Shown: positions 48,036 through 60,601 of the stretch, one piece after another | Position numbering within the stretch: position 1 is the stretch's first letter | Layout of the letters: each line of letters opens with the position of its first letter | Assembly (NCBI GenBank): GCA_035048815.1 | Contig: JAUCBN010000006.1 | Location: forward strand, 24,443,001-24,507,000 | Reading direction: 5' to 3' | Length of the DNA: 64,000 bases | Source: Abelmoschus esculentus | Taxonomy: Eukaryota; Streptophyta; Magnoliopsida; Malvales; Malvaceae | Translations under genes and position numbers: made by a program | The notes under the pieces: generated by a model | Database searches by the model: none | What the model saw: only the letters and a program-made list of their open reading frames with translations | What the model was told of the DNA's origin: nothing

Positions 48036-50160
48036 ATGTCTGTTGCAGAGCTGAAAGAGAAGCACGCGGCGGCGACGGCGACGGTCAATAATCTGAGAGA
48101 ACGGTTAAAGCAGCGACGCCAACAGTTGCTCGATACCGATGGTATTTTTAATTTCCCCCCATTTTTGGGTAATTATAAATTATTTAGTTTCTAAAATCTG
48201 TTTGGGGTTTTGGTCAATTATGTGTAGTTGCTGGATATGCAAGATCTCAAGGGAAAACTCCAGTCACTTTTGGCCCAACCGATCTAGTTTGTTGCAGAAC
48301 CTTGCAGGGTCACACTGGCAAGGTGATTTTTTTAGCTTTTTACTGCAAATTTTTAGTTTGATGATTGTTTTCTAAGTTTGAAGAAAGTAAAAATGTGCTA
48401 ATTTGTTTAAAATTTCTTTTTACTGCAATTTTTTTGATGTTCTGATTGTTTTTTAAGCTTGAAGAAAGTAAAAATGTGCTAATTTGTTTAGATTTTCTTT
48501 TTACTGCAATTTTCTTATGTTCTGATTGTTTTTTAAGCTTGAAGAAAGTAAAAATCAACTTAATCATCATACTTTTGTAGATCACTTGTTTTCGTGCTGG
48601 TAGGCTGGTAGCTATGGATGAAGTTGTGTATTTGATCTTAATGTGTAAGAACTATGTAGGTATACTCTTTGGATTGGACTCCAGAAAGGAACCGGATCGT
48701 TAGCGCTTCTCAAGATGGACGCTTGATCGTGTGGAACGCCTTAACTAGCCAGAAAACACATGCCATAAAGCTGCCTTGTGCATGGGTTATGGCATGTGCT
48801 TTTTCTCCCACCGGTCAATCGGTTGCCTGTGGGGGTCTGGATAGTATGTGCTCTATTTTCAACTTGAATTCTCCGACCGACAGGGATGGAAACCTACCTG
48901 TATCGAAAACCCTTAGTGGGCATAAGGGTTATGTCTCCTGCTGTCAGTATGTTCCTGATGAAGACATTCATATTATTACCAGTTCCGGTGATCAGACCTG
49001 TGTTTTATGGGATATTACAACTGGCCTCCGAACTTCTGTTTTCGGGGGAGAATTTCAATCGGGGCATACTGCTGATGTGCTAAGGTATTTTACCTTTTTT
49101 TGTTATGCTCGTTTGATCTTGTATGATTATAGGTTTATTTTAAGCAAAAATTCATTTGCCGGTATCGTTGTATTGGTATGATGGACTCTATGACCAGTGG
49201 TCTTCATGTTCATAAATCTTCTTATGAAAATAATAAGTTCTCTTCTATGTTTCTTTTCATCCTTTCAGTGTCTCGATCAATGGATTAAACTCAAGAATGT
49301 TCGTCTCTGGTTCATGCGATGCGACTGCTCGATTGTGGGATACTCGTGTTGCAAGTCGAGCAGTGCGTACATTTCATGGTCACGAGGGTGATGTTAACAC
49401 TGTGAAATTCTTTCCAGATGGCAATAGATTTGGAACAGGATCGGATGACGGAACTTGCAGGTTGTTTGACATTAGAACCGGCCATCAATTGCAAGTATAC
49501 TATCAACAGCACAGTGATAACGAGGTTCCACCTGTGACCTCCATTGCATTCTCCATTTCTGGAAGACTTCTATTTGCTGGATACTCAAATGGGGATTGCT
49601 ATGTATGGGACACTTTATTGGCAAAGGTAATAAGTTAACCTCCACTCCCCCGTTGGTTTCGACGATGTATAAATTGTACCGGCATAGCCTCGATATGGCT
49701 TCGCCTTCTGCATTGCTTTAGCTAAAACCATAAAGAGGTCTATTCATATGGTTTGTGCAAATTCATAATATGAAGTGTCAAATTTAGTGAGTTTCGATTT
49801 ACCTTGTCTGTTTTGTCAGGTTGTTTTGAATTTAGGCTCCCTCCAGAACTCACACGAGGGGCGGATTAGCTGTTTGGGTTTGTCTGCCGATGGTAGTGCC
49901 TTATGTACAGGAAGTTGGGATACAAACCTCAAGGTTAGTCTCTGATGTTCCTTCTATCACATGCTTCTGCAACTTGCAGAAATGAAAAACCAGCTCTGCC
50001 TACTTTTCTTTTCGATTATTTCTTCTCCTTTTACGTGCATTCGACTCGAGTATGGATTGGGGTTAATGGGTGAAATGAAAATTCAGAATTTGTTTTAACT
50101 GTGAAATGGACCTTGTGATGGCAGATTTGGGCATTTGGAGGTCATAGAAGGGTGATTTGA
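48036..50160 (+). CDS. AGB1: Heterotrimeric G-protein beta subunit (AGB1)
   Basis: Seven-bladed WD40 propeller of 377 residues, the length of Arabidopsis AGB1. Six exons: 48036-48141, 48228-48322, 48660-49084, 49269-49626, 49820-49933 and 50125-50160; they sum to 378 codons. The N-terminal helix (ELKEKHAAATATVNNLRERL) forms the coiled coil that pairs with the G-gamma subunit. WD repeats are clear: RTLQGHTGKVYSLDW, SASQDGRLIVWNA, KTLSGHKGYVSCC, TSSGDQTCVLWDI, GSCDATARLWDTR, GTGSDDGTCRLFDI, YSNGDCYVWDTL and TGSWDTNLKIWAF. It acts at the plasma membrane with G-alpha and G-gamma in hormone, stress and immune signalling. No lesions are seen. Intron 2 contains an 80-bp minisatellite. Confidence 0.97.
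48341..48557 (+). repeat. 80-bp minisatellite in AGB1 intron 2 (about 2.7 copies)
   Basis: Units begin with TACTGCAA at 48341, 48421 and 48502. Each contains TTGAAGAAAGTAAAAAT, and the first two share GTGCTAATTTGTTTA. The third is truncated at about 48557. Confidence 0.85.
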
Positions 50161-51389
50161 TACACAAGACCGACCGGCCGAGAACTTGTTTACTCGAAAC
50201 ACAATCCACCCTGCCTGGAATATCCTGTGTGATTTTCCTTTGTATGTCAATCATGTTCATGATTTAGGAAACCCTAAGCTTTGCACTGTTGTTTGTAAAC
50301 TTCCATGTCTTAAACCCCAATTTGATTGCTGCATAAAGAAAGATGTATTAGGCAGAGTCCCAGAGATGTTCATTTGCATTGTTATTGTTGTTTTAGCTTT
50401 TTGTCTGATTGTCATCAATGTTTAATATATTTTTCCCACAGTAAGTGTATCAATCTAGGTGCTAGACTAATTGATGTCACATCTGGGTTTTGATTTCTCA
50501 AATATTTAAGAGTCAGGCATTCTACAAATGGATCATAGCATAATGTAGTTTATATTAAGATTTTTTAATATATAAATTGTGGAAATCATGTTAAATTTAA
50601 GGGTTTAAAACTTAAACAGTAAGATTTAGATTTCTGTATTTAAAATTTTAGATATAAAGGGTTGTGTGAAATATTTTTATACATGTATTTAAAATATGAG
50701 AAATAAAAATTTACCACAAGTGATTTTTTTTCTTAAAATATAGAGTTATATTTAGATATACTATTATTAATATTTCATGTTCGGATTAATTGTTATCCTA
50801 ACTAACAAAGTTTTTTTTTCAAGGTTTAAACTTATGTATTATTTTTAAATTGCAATGTACATTAATTATTATTACACCGAAAAATTATTAGACGAACTCT
50901 ATTCACCACATCATTTGTGGTCTCAATTAATCAGGATTGTTTATGTTATTTTCTTTTAAGATGAATCATCACTTCTTTAGTCTTTCCTACATGTAATTAG
51001 TAGGTGAGCATTTATTAGGCAGTTATTTAAAGATGAACAGTCTTAATTGTTTGATAAACAAGATTCTCCTAATAATTTCTCTATTACACCGATGCTTTTG
51101 AGTAATTTTTGAATAATTATTTGGTGAAAGTACAAAATTACCAAACGGTTTTCACTACAGGAAAAAAAACATTACCTCTAAATGGATGATGGATAATAAA
51201 AAATAAACAAATATTGATCCTCTACAACTGAACCCCACACAAGAAATTTGTAAAAATAACAATAATAAAAATAATCCTTCCTATGAGCCTGCCTTACATG
51301 GTACACGGTATTATTGGCAGCTAAACACAGATGAATTGATCATATATGGAATCCAAAAAAACAGTTTCAATCGCATGCACAATACAAAA
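50161..51389. other. Convergent intergenic region, AGB1 to coatomer gamma
   Basis: 3' untranslated regions followed by AT-rich DNA. No genes or delimitable repeats are seen. Confidence 0.6.
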
Positions 51390-53000
51390 CTAGCCGCTAC
51401 CTACAATCTCATGAATGGCATCACTTACAGATTCATCCTCGGACCTAACTGCGAGTTTCATTGCCACGTCCTTCGGTCCGTCGAGTCCAAATTGCAACCG
51501 AACAAGCACCTTCACATTTCCTATATATACTCCGGATAGAAGACAAGTGTGTGACCTTGAATTTGGAGGGACAACCTCTGTTCCCTGAACACAAAAAGAA
51601 AAAACATAATCTTCAACAACAGTATCGAGCAAAACAGAAGAGGAAAATATCAAACTGCTAGTTACCTCGCAGGGTTGCATGCCTAGAAGATCGATGACAG
51701 CATTAACGGCTTCAGCAAGGCTATCCCTAAGGCCAAGGCCGTATTCATCTACGCGTTCAAAGTCTGCACCCATGCTTTCCCATGCATTCCTGAAATTGGA
51801 GACGCCTACCTTCAATATGTAATCGGATGCGACAACTTCAAGGTCCTCCAGTTGGTACTCGTCCTCTACTCCATCGTCCTCGGCCTCACCGGTACTTGGA
51901 TCAACCTAGCAGAACCATTGCAAGCATGAGATATAGGAAAACCACCTACAATGTTTCGTTCATCATGGAAACATACTCTCTTTGGTATATGACAAGGAAA
52001 TCCCTCAATGCATGCCGGGAAAAAAGAGAGAAGAAGCCATCTACCTCTTTTACGATAAACCTCAGCATGTTTGAGAACTTTCCAAAAGTCGGGACTCCCT
52101 CTGGCTTCTCAAATGCCACAAAGGTCTGTCCAGGTGAATCGTATGGAAGTGATCTTAATGGCTCAGAAGCTACTTCAGCAAATTCCTCAGCCTCTGAAGC
52201 ATCCACAATAACAGTGACCTGGTAACAGGTAGACTAAGTTATCAAAATCGTCTACCAGATGGTTAAGTAATTTATATAGATGTTCATGTAATTTGAACAT
52301 TACGTTCTCCAACAATTGCTCTGGTATGGTATTGGTGCAGTTGTATTGAAACACAACATGACCATCAAAAATATGTTTGAGGACATTAACCGCATATTCT
52401 GTTTCTGCTTCTGTCAGCTCCACAGGTGCACAGGACTGGCCAATCAAAATATTAAAAACAAGGCATTTGTAAGTTCAAAATTGGAATACATGTCTAAATT
52501 ATTGTATGAAAGGACCAAACGGCAAATTAATCAATGGAAGTACCTTGAAAAGCTTGCCAAAGTTTGCAAACTCGGGAATTGATGAAAGCAGCTTCTCATA
52601 AGCATCAACAGTTGGAGGGCCAGAGGGAGGAGCACCAAGACCAGTTGTTTTTTTACCTGGAGCTTTCTTCTCAGCAAGTGTCTGAGTCTTGACCTCCTTT
52701 GGCACAAAATTCAAGTCAAAAGGCTTTTCTGATGGCTCCTGCACCCAAAATAAACACGAGATCATGATCTGAAAGGCAGACAAACTGTCGCAGAAATTTA
52801 GAAACTTACATAATTTTTCAAACTGTTCTCTAAGTTAACCAGAGGGATATTTAGTGAACCAAAGAGAAACTCCTTCACATCTGCATCAGTTTCAACAACA
52901 GCACCATCACCACCGAGTGTATTAAGATAGAGTGTAGCCCTGTCACGAACCTGCAACACAAAAGATTTAGAAAACATTAAATTATTTGAATATTAACACG

Positions 53001-53034
<34 letters not shown>

Positions 53035-56000
53035 TTTGACTTCCCTGAACATTATATTAAAAATGAAATTAACATAAATAACAAATGATGGGACAATAAC
53101 AAATACAACGGCATTTAATACAACTGTGAAAAGAAAACATGCAAAAACAATAAAAATTACACTATTCATGATAGACTAACCTCGTCATCAGTGTCAAAGA
53201 GACAGCGTCTTAATAGAACAAATATGCGGGGCTGCGAAAGAGAGTAGTGCAAGATTAGCCAGCTTAAATTGGTGAGCAACGAGTTGAAGGATGAGAATGT
53301 GAGATTACATCAGAAAAGTGAAAGAGAAAAAAATTAACGTTTCATACCTTCAATCCATCAACCATAGCACCGAATTTTGCTAGGGTGCTCACTGCACCAG
53401 CCCGAACAGTGGCATTCTCAAGATGCACACGGTTGTAAATGTAACGTATATATTTGCTTGGATCAGAGGTTTTTGGGCCTTCGATCCCCAAGAAATGAAT
53501 TATCTATAATACAATGTTAAGAAAAATTTAATAGAAACTCAAATATGGGAGAAAAGTGGAAAAAATGTAAAATAAAGAAAGAACCATGACAGAGGTGATG
53601 AAAGATAACGGATAAAATACTACCTGAACAGAAAGATATGTGAATTCACAATCTTCAATGAACTCACACAAATGAAGCAATCCAATCTCCTTGGCTTCAG
53701 GGATATCTCTGATTAGAATCAGAATTGAATCTACAATGGCCTTTTTGTACTGAAAGCCACCTTCTTCTCTTAGAATATTGCTTAAGAAATTCATCCTGAA
53801 TATAACAATGGATAAAAAGTACTGTAAGGGACTAGAAGAGAAGCATTTACTGAAGCCTACTGAACCACAATGCAAAGCCAAGTGTCACTTACAAAGATCT
53901 GTGCTTCAATGGAAACTTTAAGCATAGTGATCTTATAGCTTCCACAACAACAATTTTAAATTCATCGGCAATATCAGACATAAAATTAGTTATCTGCTTC
54001 ATCAGGCGATCGACACTTGACTCATTTCCAGTCTTGAGAAGGGTAGTGATTGCAAATGTGGCAATGCTTCTATTTTGGTCAGAAATCAGACTCTCCATGT
54101 CAATATTGCAGTTCGTGACAGCCGTTGGATGAGTCATTGCAACCTACAAAGAAAATAAGTCACATGGTCAAACAATCAGGATGCAGATAAAAATACACAC
54201 TTGAATTATAAAGAAACAGCAATCACTTATCACAAAGAAATTATTATGTGTTTTTCCTAAACAATATAGTACCAAAGCTTTCAACAAGTTCTATAATCAT
54301 GTTTGAACTTCTGCAATTTGCATATAAAACTACCCTAGTCCCTCCCACTAAAGTGTTTGGCTAGCCTTCTGAGACAACAATATACTAGTATATATGTATA
54401 TATATATACTAGTAAAGGAAAATAAATAAACCTTGTTCAGCGTACGAACTGCAGCAAATCTAAGCACTGGCTTAGACGAGCTTAAGAAAAGCTGAAGAAC
54501 TGGAATTGCTGGTGTCAATTCTCGGCTTGTAACACCATTGAGCTCCGTGATTGCTCTAGCAGCCTCAAAAGTCACCATCTCAGCCTTATGGCGCAGGCAC
54601 CCCTCAAGAAAATCATAAAAAGGGCGATCCCCTGTTTGTGTGTTATTGGCTGACTCGCGAATGACCTGCAGACTCAACAATTACTTGACAGTGTTTGTGA
54701 GCAAAAATGGTTAGCAGAAGTAAAAGATATTTTGGAGTTGGGAAGTACCTGACTAGTATAACGTATCAACAGGCATTGAGCTAAAGGTGAACGGACACTT
54801 CCCCTAATCAAACTACTAACCAGCTTATTAACAGCAAGTCGATCATTTTGCCGTATCTGCAAGCATGAAATCACATAGATTCATCATTGATGTGAATCAA
54901 CTTAATGAGCATTGCCCCAAATCCAACAGTGCATATAGACAGACATTTTAGTTTCTACACGCTGCAGAACTGTTCTACCTAGGATAATGAACTAAGCAAG
55001 CAATCTGTTGAAATCCAGTAAAATGAAAACAAGGGTGCAAAAATTTGTCCGAACTCTGAAGAAACAATAAATCTTTGACAAGTTATGTGCCAGAACCAAT
55101 CTTATGGAGAACACTTATCTTTGTAGACAAAAAAACTAAATTAGTAAACAGGTTAGCCTAGAATAAATCAACTGACTCTAGCTACCAATTTAAATGTTAA
55201 AACTCCAAAACTTTCCAACCAAGAGAAGTAAAATACCTGGTGGAGCAATGCTAGAGCATGGAATTGTACTAGGGTTGCTCTTGATTGAACAGCTTCTTGA
55301 ACCTCATTACTCCATCTTTTAACAATCTCAGGGTTTGTCTGTCAAAATATTTTTGACATGTTAAAAATCATAAATGTTTTATATTAATTTAAAAACATGT
55401 GCACATGTGTGTGTAAAGAAACCATGAGACAAAACCATTACCTGCAGTAAGTGGATACCACTGACTAAGGCTGCACTTGCAACAACTGGGTTTTTGTCAA
55501 CAATTGCTTGTTTCAAGTATCGTTCTATCTGGGTTAGAAGAGTTCCATCTGTTATCCGACAAAGTACACGAATAGCATTTGCTCTATACATATCAGTCTT
55601 GCTAGTCATGTCCTTCATGAGAGAGCTTGTAACCATAATAACCTATTATCAACAAGAGGAGGGATTAATTAGTATCTAGATAGGTAAACATGCATGCATC
55701 AGCACACAAAGAGCTATTCAATGAGGATGGAAAATCCAAGATATATAACCTCATCAGCTGATGGAGATAGCTCCTTTATAATCACATACACCATTCTCCT
55801 CAAACCTAAATCCTTTGATTGGAACAGCTTTGTCACAGAAAAGAAAACCTCTGTCGCTTCAACCTATCCATTCACACCAGAAAGTTGTCATTCCACAAGG
55901 GAACTTTTCATCAGGAAAGAGAACATTTCCTTCAATATACCTAACTAGAGTAGAAATTCATACAACATAGGTTAACTGTAATTCAACACAAGAAAAACTG

Positions 56001-56879
56001 GAGTTAATCCTTTCCTATACAATTAGAAAAGAAAGACCAACCTTCGTGAATGCTTCACCTTGGTTCAGTAGATAAAGAAGCTTAGTGATAACCTACATAA
56101 AAAAATTATAAACAAATATTCCTTTAAAAATGATAAAACAAACACAAAAAATAGAGCATCAAGATAGACTAAAAAAGAAACCTGGGAGCATCTTTGAGGA
56201 TCAAGCTGAGGGTCATTGAAAACTCTAGCTTCTTGAAGAACAGCAACCTTCTCAATCCCCAGAAACGGAGAGTAATCCACTGTTTAACAAACAAAATTGC
56301 AAAATTAACAATAAGAAAATATCTCTAAGCACCTAAAAACTAGAAAAACTCAACAACACTACAAATAGAAATCGAATAAAATACATTCATAATGCTTCGA
56401 GATCCACATCAAATCAACTATAGTATGGATAAGATCAACTAGAAAACTACAACATTCCACTAAAACTAAAATCACACACATCCATCTAAACTAGCAAGCT
56501 ACATTGCCTCTTCAAAAAAAGAAAATCTACTATACCGATAGTATGGATAAGATCAACTAGAAAACTACAACATTCCACTAAAACTAAACCGTAATCCCTC
56601 GAAATGAGATCCATAATCACGCAATGCAGCTCTAAATCAACCGAAAAGAATCAACACAACACAGATCTAGAAGTTAAGAGCTTACTTAACAAACTCGCGA
56701 AAATAAGATTTACGATCACTTAACACGAAACGAACAATCAAGTCCGAATAAGAAAGAAAAGATACATAAAAAAAACGGTGAAAACTGAAAAGTAGACAGA
56801 AGTTGAATCGAATGAAATTAGAATTTAATTTACCTTCCTCGTCGCCATCATCGTCTTTCTTCACCAAAGGCTGTGCCAT
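51390..56879 (-). CDS. Coatomer subunit gamma (COPI gamma-COP)
   Basis: Core subunit of the COPI coat for Golgi-to-ER transport, 886 residues. Eighteen exons on the minus strand: 56879-56834, 56279-56182, 56092-56042, 55863-55750, 55642-55442, 55338-55237, 54856-54749, 54665-54432, 54143-53893, 53795-53624, 53503-53348, 53231-53181, 52950-52810, 52738-52544, 52435-52304, 52218-52045, 51905-51666 and 51584-51390; they sum to 887 codons. Residues about 20-545 are the helical adaptin-like trunk (YSPFLGIEKVAVLQEARVF, YRANAIRVLCRITDGTLL, FEAARAITELNGV). A Pro/Gly/Lys hinge (KKAPGKKTTGLGAPPSGPP) joins the C-terminal appendage domain (PGQTFVAFEKPEGVPTFG, RSHTCLLSGVYIGN). No broken exons. Two long duplications lie in its introns. 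Confidence 0.96.
53001..53034. repeat. Compound (CA)n(GA)n microsatellite in coatomer gamma intron
   Basis: A CA run passes directly into a GA run within the intron between exons 12 and 13. Confidence 0.85.
56420..56588. repeat. Exact 51-bp direct repeat in coatomer gamma intron 1
   Basis: The block beginning ATAGTATGGATAAGATCAAC occurs at 56420-56470 and again, identically, at 56538-56588, an offset of 118 bp. Confidence 0.85.
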
Positions 56880-57910
56880 CGCTAATTGATAATTTGACTC
56901 TTCGAGATCTAACCTGACTTCAATGAATATTGTTTATAGATATATATTTTCAGGCGAGTCAATATTTTCCCTCTTAATTTCTTCCCTCTCTCGCTCGTTA
57001 GCTCCCTGTTGTGCTTTTAACGCATTTTTTTTCCAGCGAGCGAGGGAGGAAGGTATTTTAGAACGTAAGCAAGTGAAATTGTAAACAAGTGGTGATTGCC
57101 TAATTGGGTCAGATCTGGTAGTATTACAGTATTACGATTTGCACTAATCAGTGTTGATGCTGTTTGGCTAAATGAGATTAGAATGGGAGTTGAATTACGA
57201 ATTATTTCAATGGTTCAAACGGCTAATTTGGATGAATATTCTTTTTTAAATAAATAAATATAAAAAATATTTTTAACCAACAAAATTAAATACGGACAGG
57301 CTTAAAAATAAATAAAATAATCATAAATAAAATTTTGTTCGTTCAAACCCTGTTTAACTTTTTTTTAACCGTTGGACTTGATGAGAGTTCGTTAAGGGTA
57401 AGCAAAATTCGACTCAAAAAATTAAAATTTATCTCCACTCAAAGTAAAATTTTTGAATCATTCTGAATAATTCAACTCAAAATTATATAAACTTAACTCA
57501 ATTAAAAGAAATTTAAATAAAAAATTTGAGGACTAAACTTGACTCTAACTTGAACAGGCATTTAGCTGAGGATAAATTTGAGAATTCTTTTAATTTGAGT
57601 TCCAAAAGTGAACAAACTCGAAATTGAGGACTAAACGTAATTTACCCATGTTCATTTTAAAAGGAAAAAGAAAAAAGAAATGTCCGAATTACAGGTCAAT
57701 CCAGCTTTTGCATGATTTAGAAGAGAGAGAAGAAAATAAGTTGAGAGGAGAGAGAGTAAAAACCAGAAGAAACTTTGAAAAATACGCTAGAAAGTTCAGC
57801 CAATTTTCCTGTCAGACAAACAAGTCCACAAAAACCTCTCCTTTACCCGCTTTCTCCCTTTTTCATTTCTGTTGATCCACACATCCGCCGATTCCTTTGT
57901 ATTTGTTAGG
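56880..57910. other. Intergenic region between divergent coatomer gamma and RABG3 genes
   Basis: It contains both promoters. The stretch 57390-57640 has words such as AAGGGTAAGCAAAATTCGACTC that resemble the hAT-like element at 32.7 kb, suggesting a decayed relative, but the ends are not definable. Confidence 0.5.
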
Positions 57911-60090
57911 ATGCCGTCCCGCCGTAGAACTCTCTTGAAGGTCATTATCCTCGGTGACAGCGGGTTAGTTTTTTCCCTTTCAAGACCGTCTGTATATTTT
58001 TTGTGTCTATATTCGCTTGTGTTTCATTTTTGAAATAATTCGTTTATAGGGTTTCCTTAAGGATCTTTCGATTCTAATTACTGGTCTCGTTTGCTGTTAA
58101 TCTATAGTTAATTTTTGAATTACAGTGTTTATGACTGATTTGCGATTGATCTTTAATTTGCAGGGTAGGGAAGACGTCTTTGATGAATCAGTATCCTGCA
58201 GCGACTGTTATTTCTAATTATTGAAAAAATTGAAGTGTTATTTGTTGTCAGTCAGTTTTAATTATGTTATTATTAGTTATTGTTGTGTTTGCCTTTACAT
58301 TTTACTTTAGATATGTAAATAAGAAGTTTAGCAATCAGTATAAGGCTACTATTGGGGCCGATTTTTTGACCAAGGAGGTGCAGTTTGAGGATAGGCTTTT
58401 TACCTTACAGGTTAGATTTCATACTTATATCTACGTTTGATTTAATGTAATGTAATGTCCTTTTTTATTATGCTCGAATCCTAGCATTTTAGCATTTTGC
58501 TGAGCTTACTTCAGCTGTTGTATTTGACTTTTGGGATCTTAATTTCCAATTCTGAGTATGGCTTGTTTTCGACAAAGAAGAGGCGGATTTTCATCCCTAG
58601 ACCATGAACCGAACTTTAGCATTGATGGACTAGAGTTTAATGTTGATTTTTCCATTACATAAATGTATCTTTGTACTGTGATATTTGGTAGGTCAAAATT
58701 GCTTGTGGCAACCTTTCTTTATATTCATTGAAAATCCCATGGCTTCTTTATTTAGTTGTAATATCATCAATGAGGAGTGGATTTGTGATGATGAACTAGA
58801 GAATTATGTTGTTCCACTCATTGATTAGGGTTATGTTGGCCACTGCAATCAACTTTATCTTTGATGGACTAGAGCTTAACCAGTATTTCTCCGTTACGTT
58901 TAAGATCTGTAACAAATGTATCTCTGCACTATGAGTTTGATATTTATTAACTCAAAACTGCCACTAGCAACCGTTTTTTTTCATTCCTTGAAAAATTCAA
59001 TGGCTTCTTTTTTCTGTAGTTATATTGTTGACAAAGAGCAAAATTGTGTTGTTTGACTAGAGAATTATGCTGCTCCATTCATTGATTAGACTTCTGTTGA
59101 CTACTGCATGAATTTGTTTTTTATCAACCAGTTTTCTCTGATTTAGTATTAGACAACCTTATGGACACTATCTCGAGTATTTTCTAGCTAATTTCAGCAG
59201 TACATTCTAAAAATATTCAGGTTTTCTGTAGTTTTTTTTTTGTGTTATGAGTGGCCACTTTGCTCAAAAATCATCAACATTCTTGCCTTTTCCTTTTCCC
59301 AGATCTGGGACACAGCTGGTCAGGAAAGATTCCAGAGCCTCGGTGTTGCTTTCTACCGTGGTGCCGATTGTTGTGTTCTTGTATATGATGTCAACTCAAT
59401 GAAATCATTTGATAACCTCAACAACTGGAGAGAAGAATTTCTTATTCAGGTATATATATATCCTGAACTTCTGAATGCCGTTGAAAACCATCAGCCAAGT
59501 CTCTGAGATTTACTCTTGTAAACTGATGATTTGAAAAACCTTGCAGGCAAGCCCTTCGGATCCGGAGAATTTCCCATTTGTTGTTTTGGGAAACAAAATT
59601 GATGTGGATGGTGGAAACAGTAGAGTTGTACGTATTTTTTAGTTCTCCTTTCCTCTCCAATCACTGTCTGCCCACCTTGCCAAAGACATAATTATCTAAT
59701 TTGTTCGACTCTCTAGGTGTCTGAGAAAAAGGCTCGAGCCTGGTGTGCATCGAAAGGAAATATCCCGTATTTTGAGACATCTGCCAAGGAGGGAGTTAAC
59801 GTGGAAGAAGCTTTCCAGTGCATAGCAAAGGATGCCCTAAAGAGTGGGGAAGAGGAAGACATGTAAGTTAAACACTATTATCAGCTCTCTTCCTGTAACA
59901 CTATTATTAGCTTATGGAGCTATTTTTTTTTCATCAATATTTGTTTAATTTTGAACCGTCTGATTTATACTGTAATTTCTTGTTTTCTCATCTGCTTGTA
60001 TGTTCCACTCATCGATCATGTAGATACTTGCCCGATACAATCGATGTCGCGACCAGCAGCCAACCGAGGTCAGGTGGATGCGAATGTTGA
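57911..60090 (+). CDS. RABG3: Rab7-type small GTPase RABG3
   Basis: Vacuolar and late-endosomal Rab7 GTPase of 206 residues from seven exons: 57911-57963, 58164-58190, 58311-58410, 59303-59449, 59547-59627, 59717-59862 and 60024-60090. All nucleotide-binding motifs are intact: P-loop GDSGVGKT (15-22), switch I ATIGADF, WDTAGQE (62-68), NKID (125-128) and ETSAK (156-160). The C-terminal CEC (204-206) is the double-geranylgeranylation signal. The protein recruits effectors for fusion with the tonoplast in its GTP form. Intron 3 is about 0.9 kb and carries a diverged internal tandem duplication. A decayed partial copy of exons 6-7 lies 3.6 kb downstream at 63.4-63.9 kb. The gene is convergent with the CAF1 gene. 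Confidence 0.97.
58617..59110 (+). repeat. Diverged tandem duplication (about 245-bp unit) in RABG3 intron 3
   Basis: Words recur in the same order about 240 bp apart: TTGATGGACTAGAG(T/C)TTAA, AAATGTATCT(T/C)TG, CAATGGCTTCTTT-like, CTAGAGAATTATG and TCATTGATTAG. The two copies are clearly diverged. Confidence 0.7.
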
Positions 60091-60601
60091 AATGTACAAT
60101 GTGATTCGCCCTCCCCTCCGGTTCAGCAATAAGTGCATTTAAAGTGTTACGAATGATTTGGCCTTTCAGTTTCCCCAACCATTTTTATGGATTCGTAATG
60201 TTTGTGTGATAAACCGAAATATGCTTTTGGATTGGTTGGATTTAGTTGTGCGGAGTCTTTGTAATATCCTGTGTTCCTCGTTTTTTTTTCTTGGGATTAG
60301 ATGTTAAGTTATTACATAATGTCAAACAGTGTCCCCTGTTTCAACGGCATCAGAAAGCTTGATTTAAATTATTGAAGTATTAACTTATTTTCTTTAAAGA
60401 TTTGGTGCATAATACTTTGTATTCTGAAATCATTAAATATTTGCTAAACAACCAATCCTGAATCGATTTTTCCATAAAAGAAACAAACGAAGTTGATTAC
60501 ATTCTAATCAAAATAATTTTTTAACTCGAACAAAAGAAAACTACCCACCGTTTTCTGAAAAGAATTACTACTACTAAAGTTGCAAATTAGTTGCAAATTC
60601 A
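60091..60601. other. RABG3-CAF1 convergent spacer
   Basis: It contains both 3' untranslated regions. Parts of it (about 60091-60118 and 60424-60547) are duplicated at 63870-64000. Confidence 0.8.
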
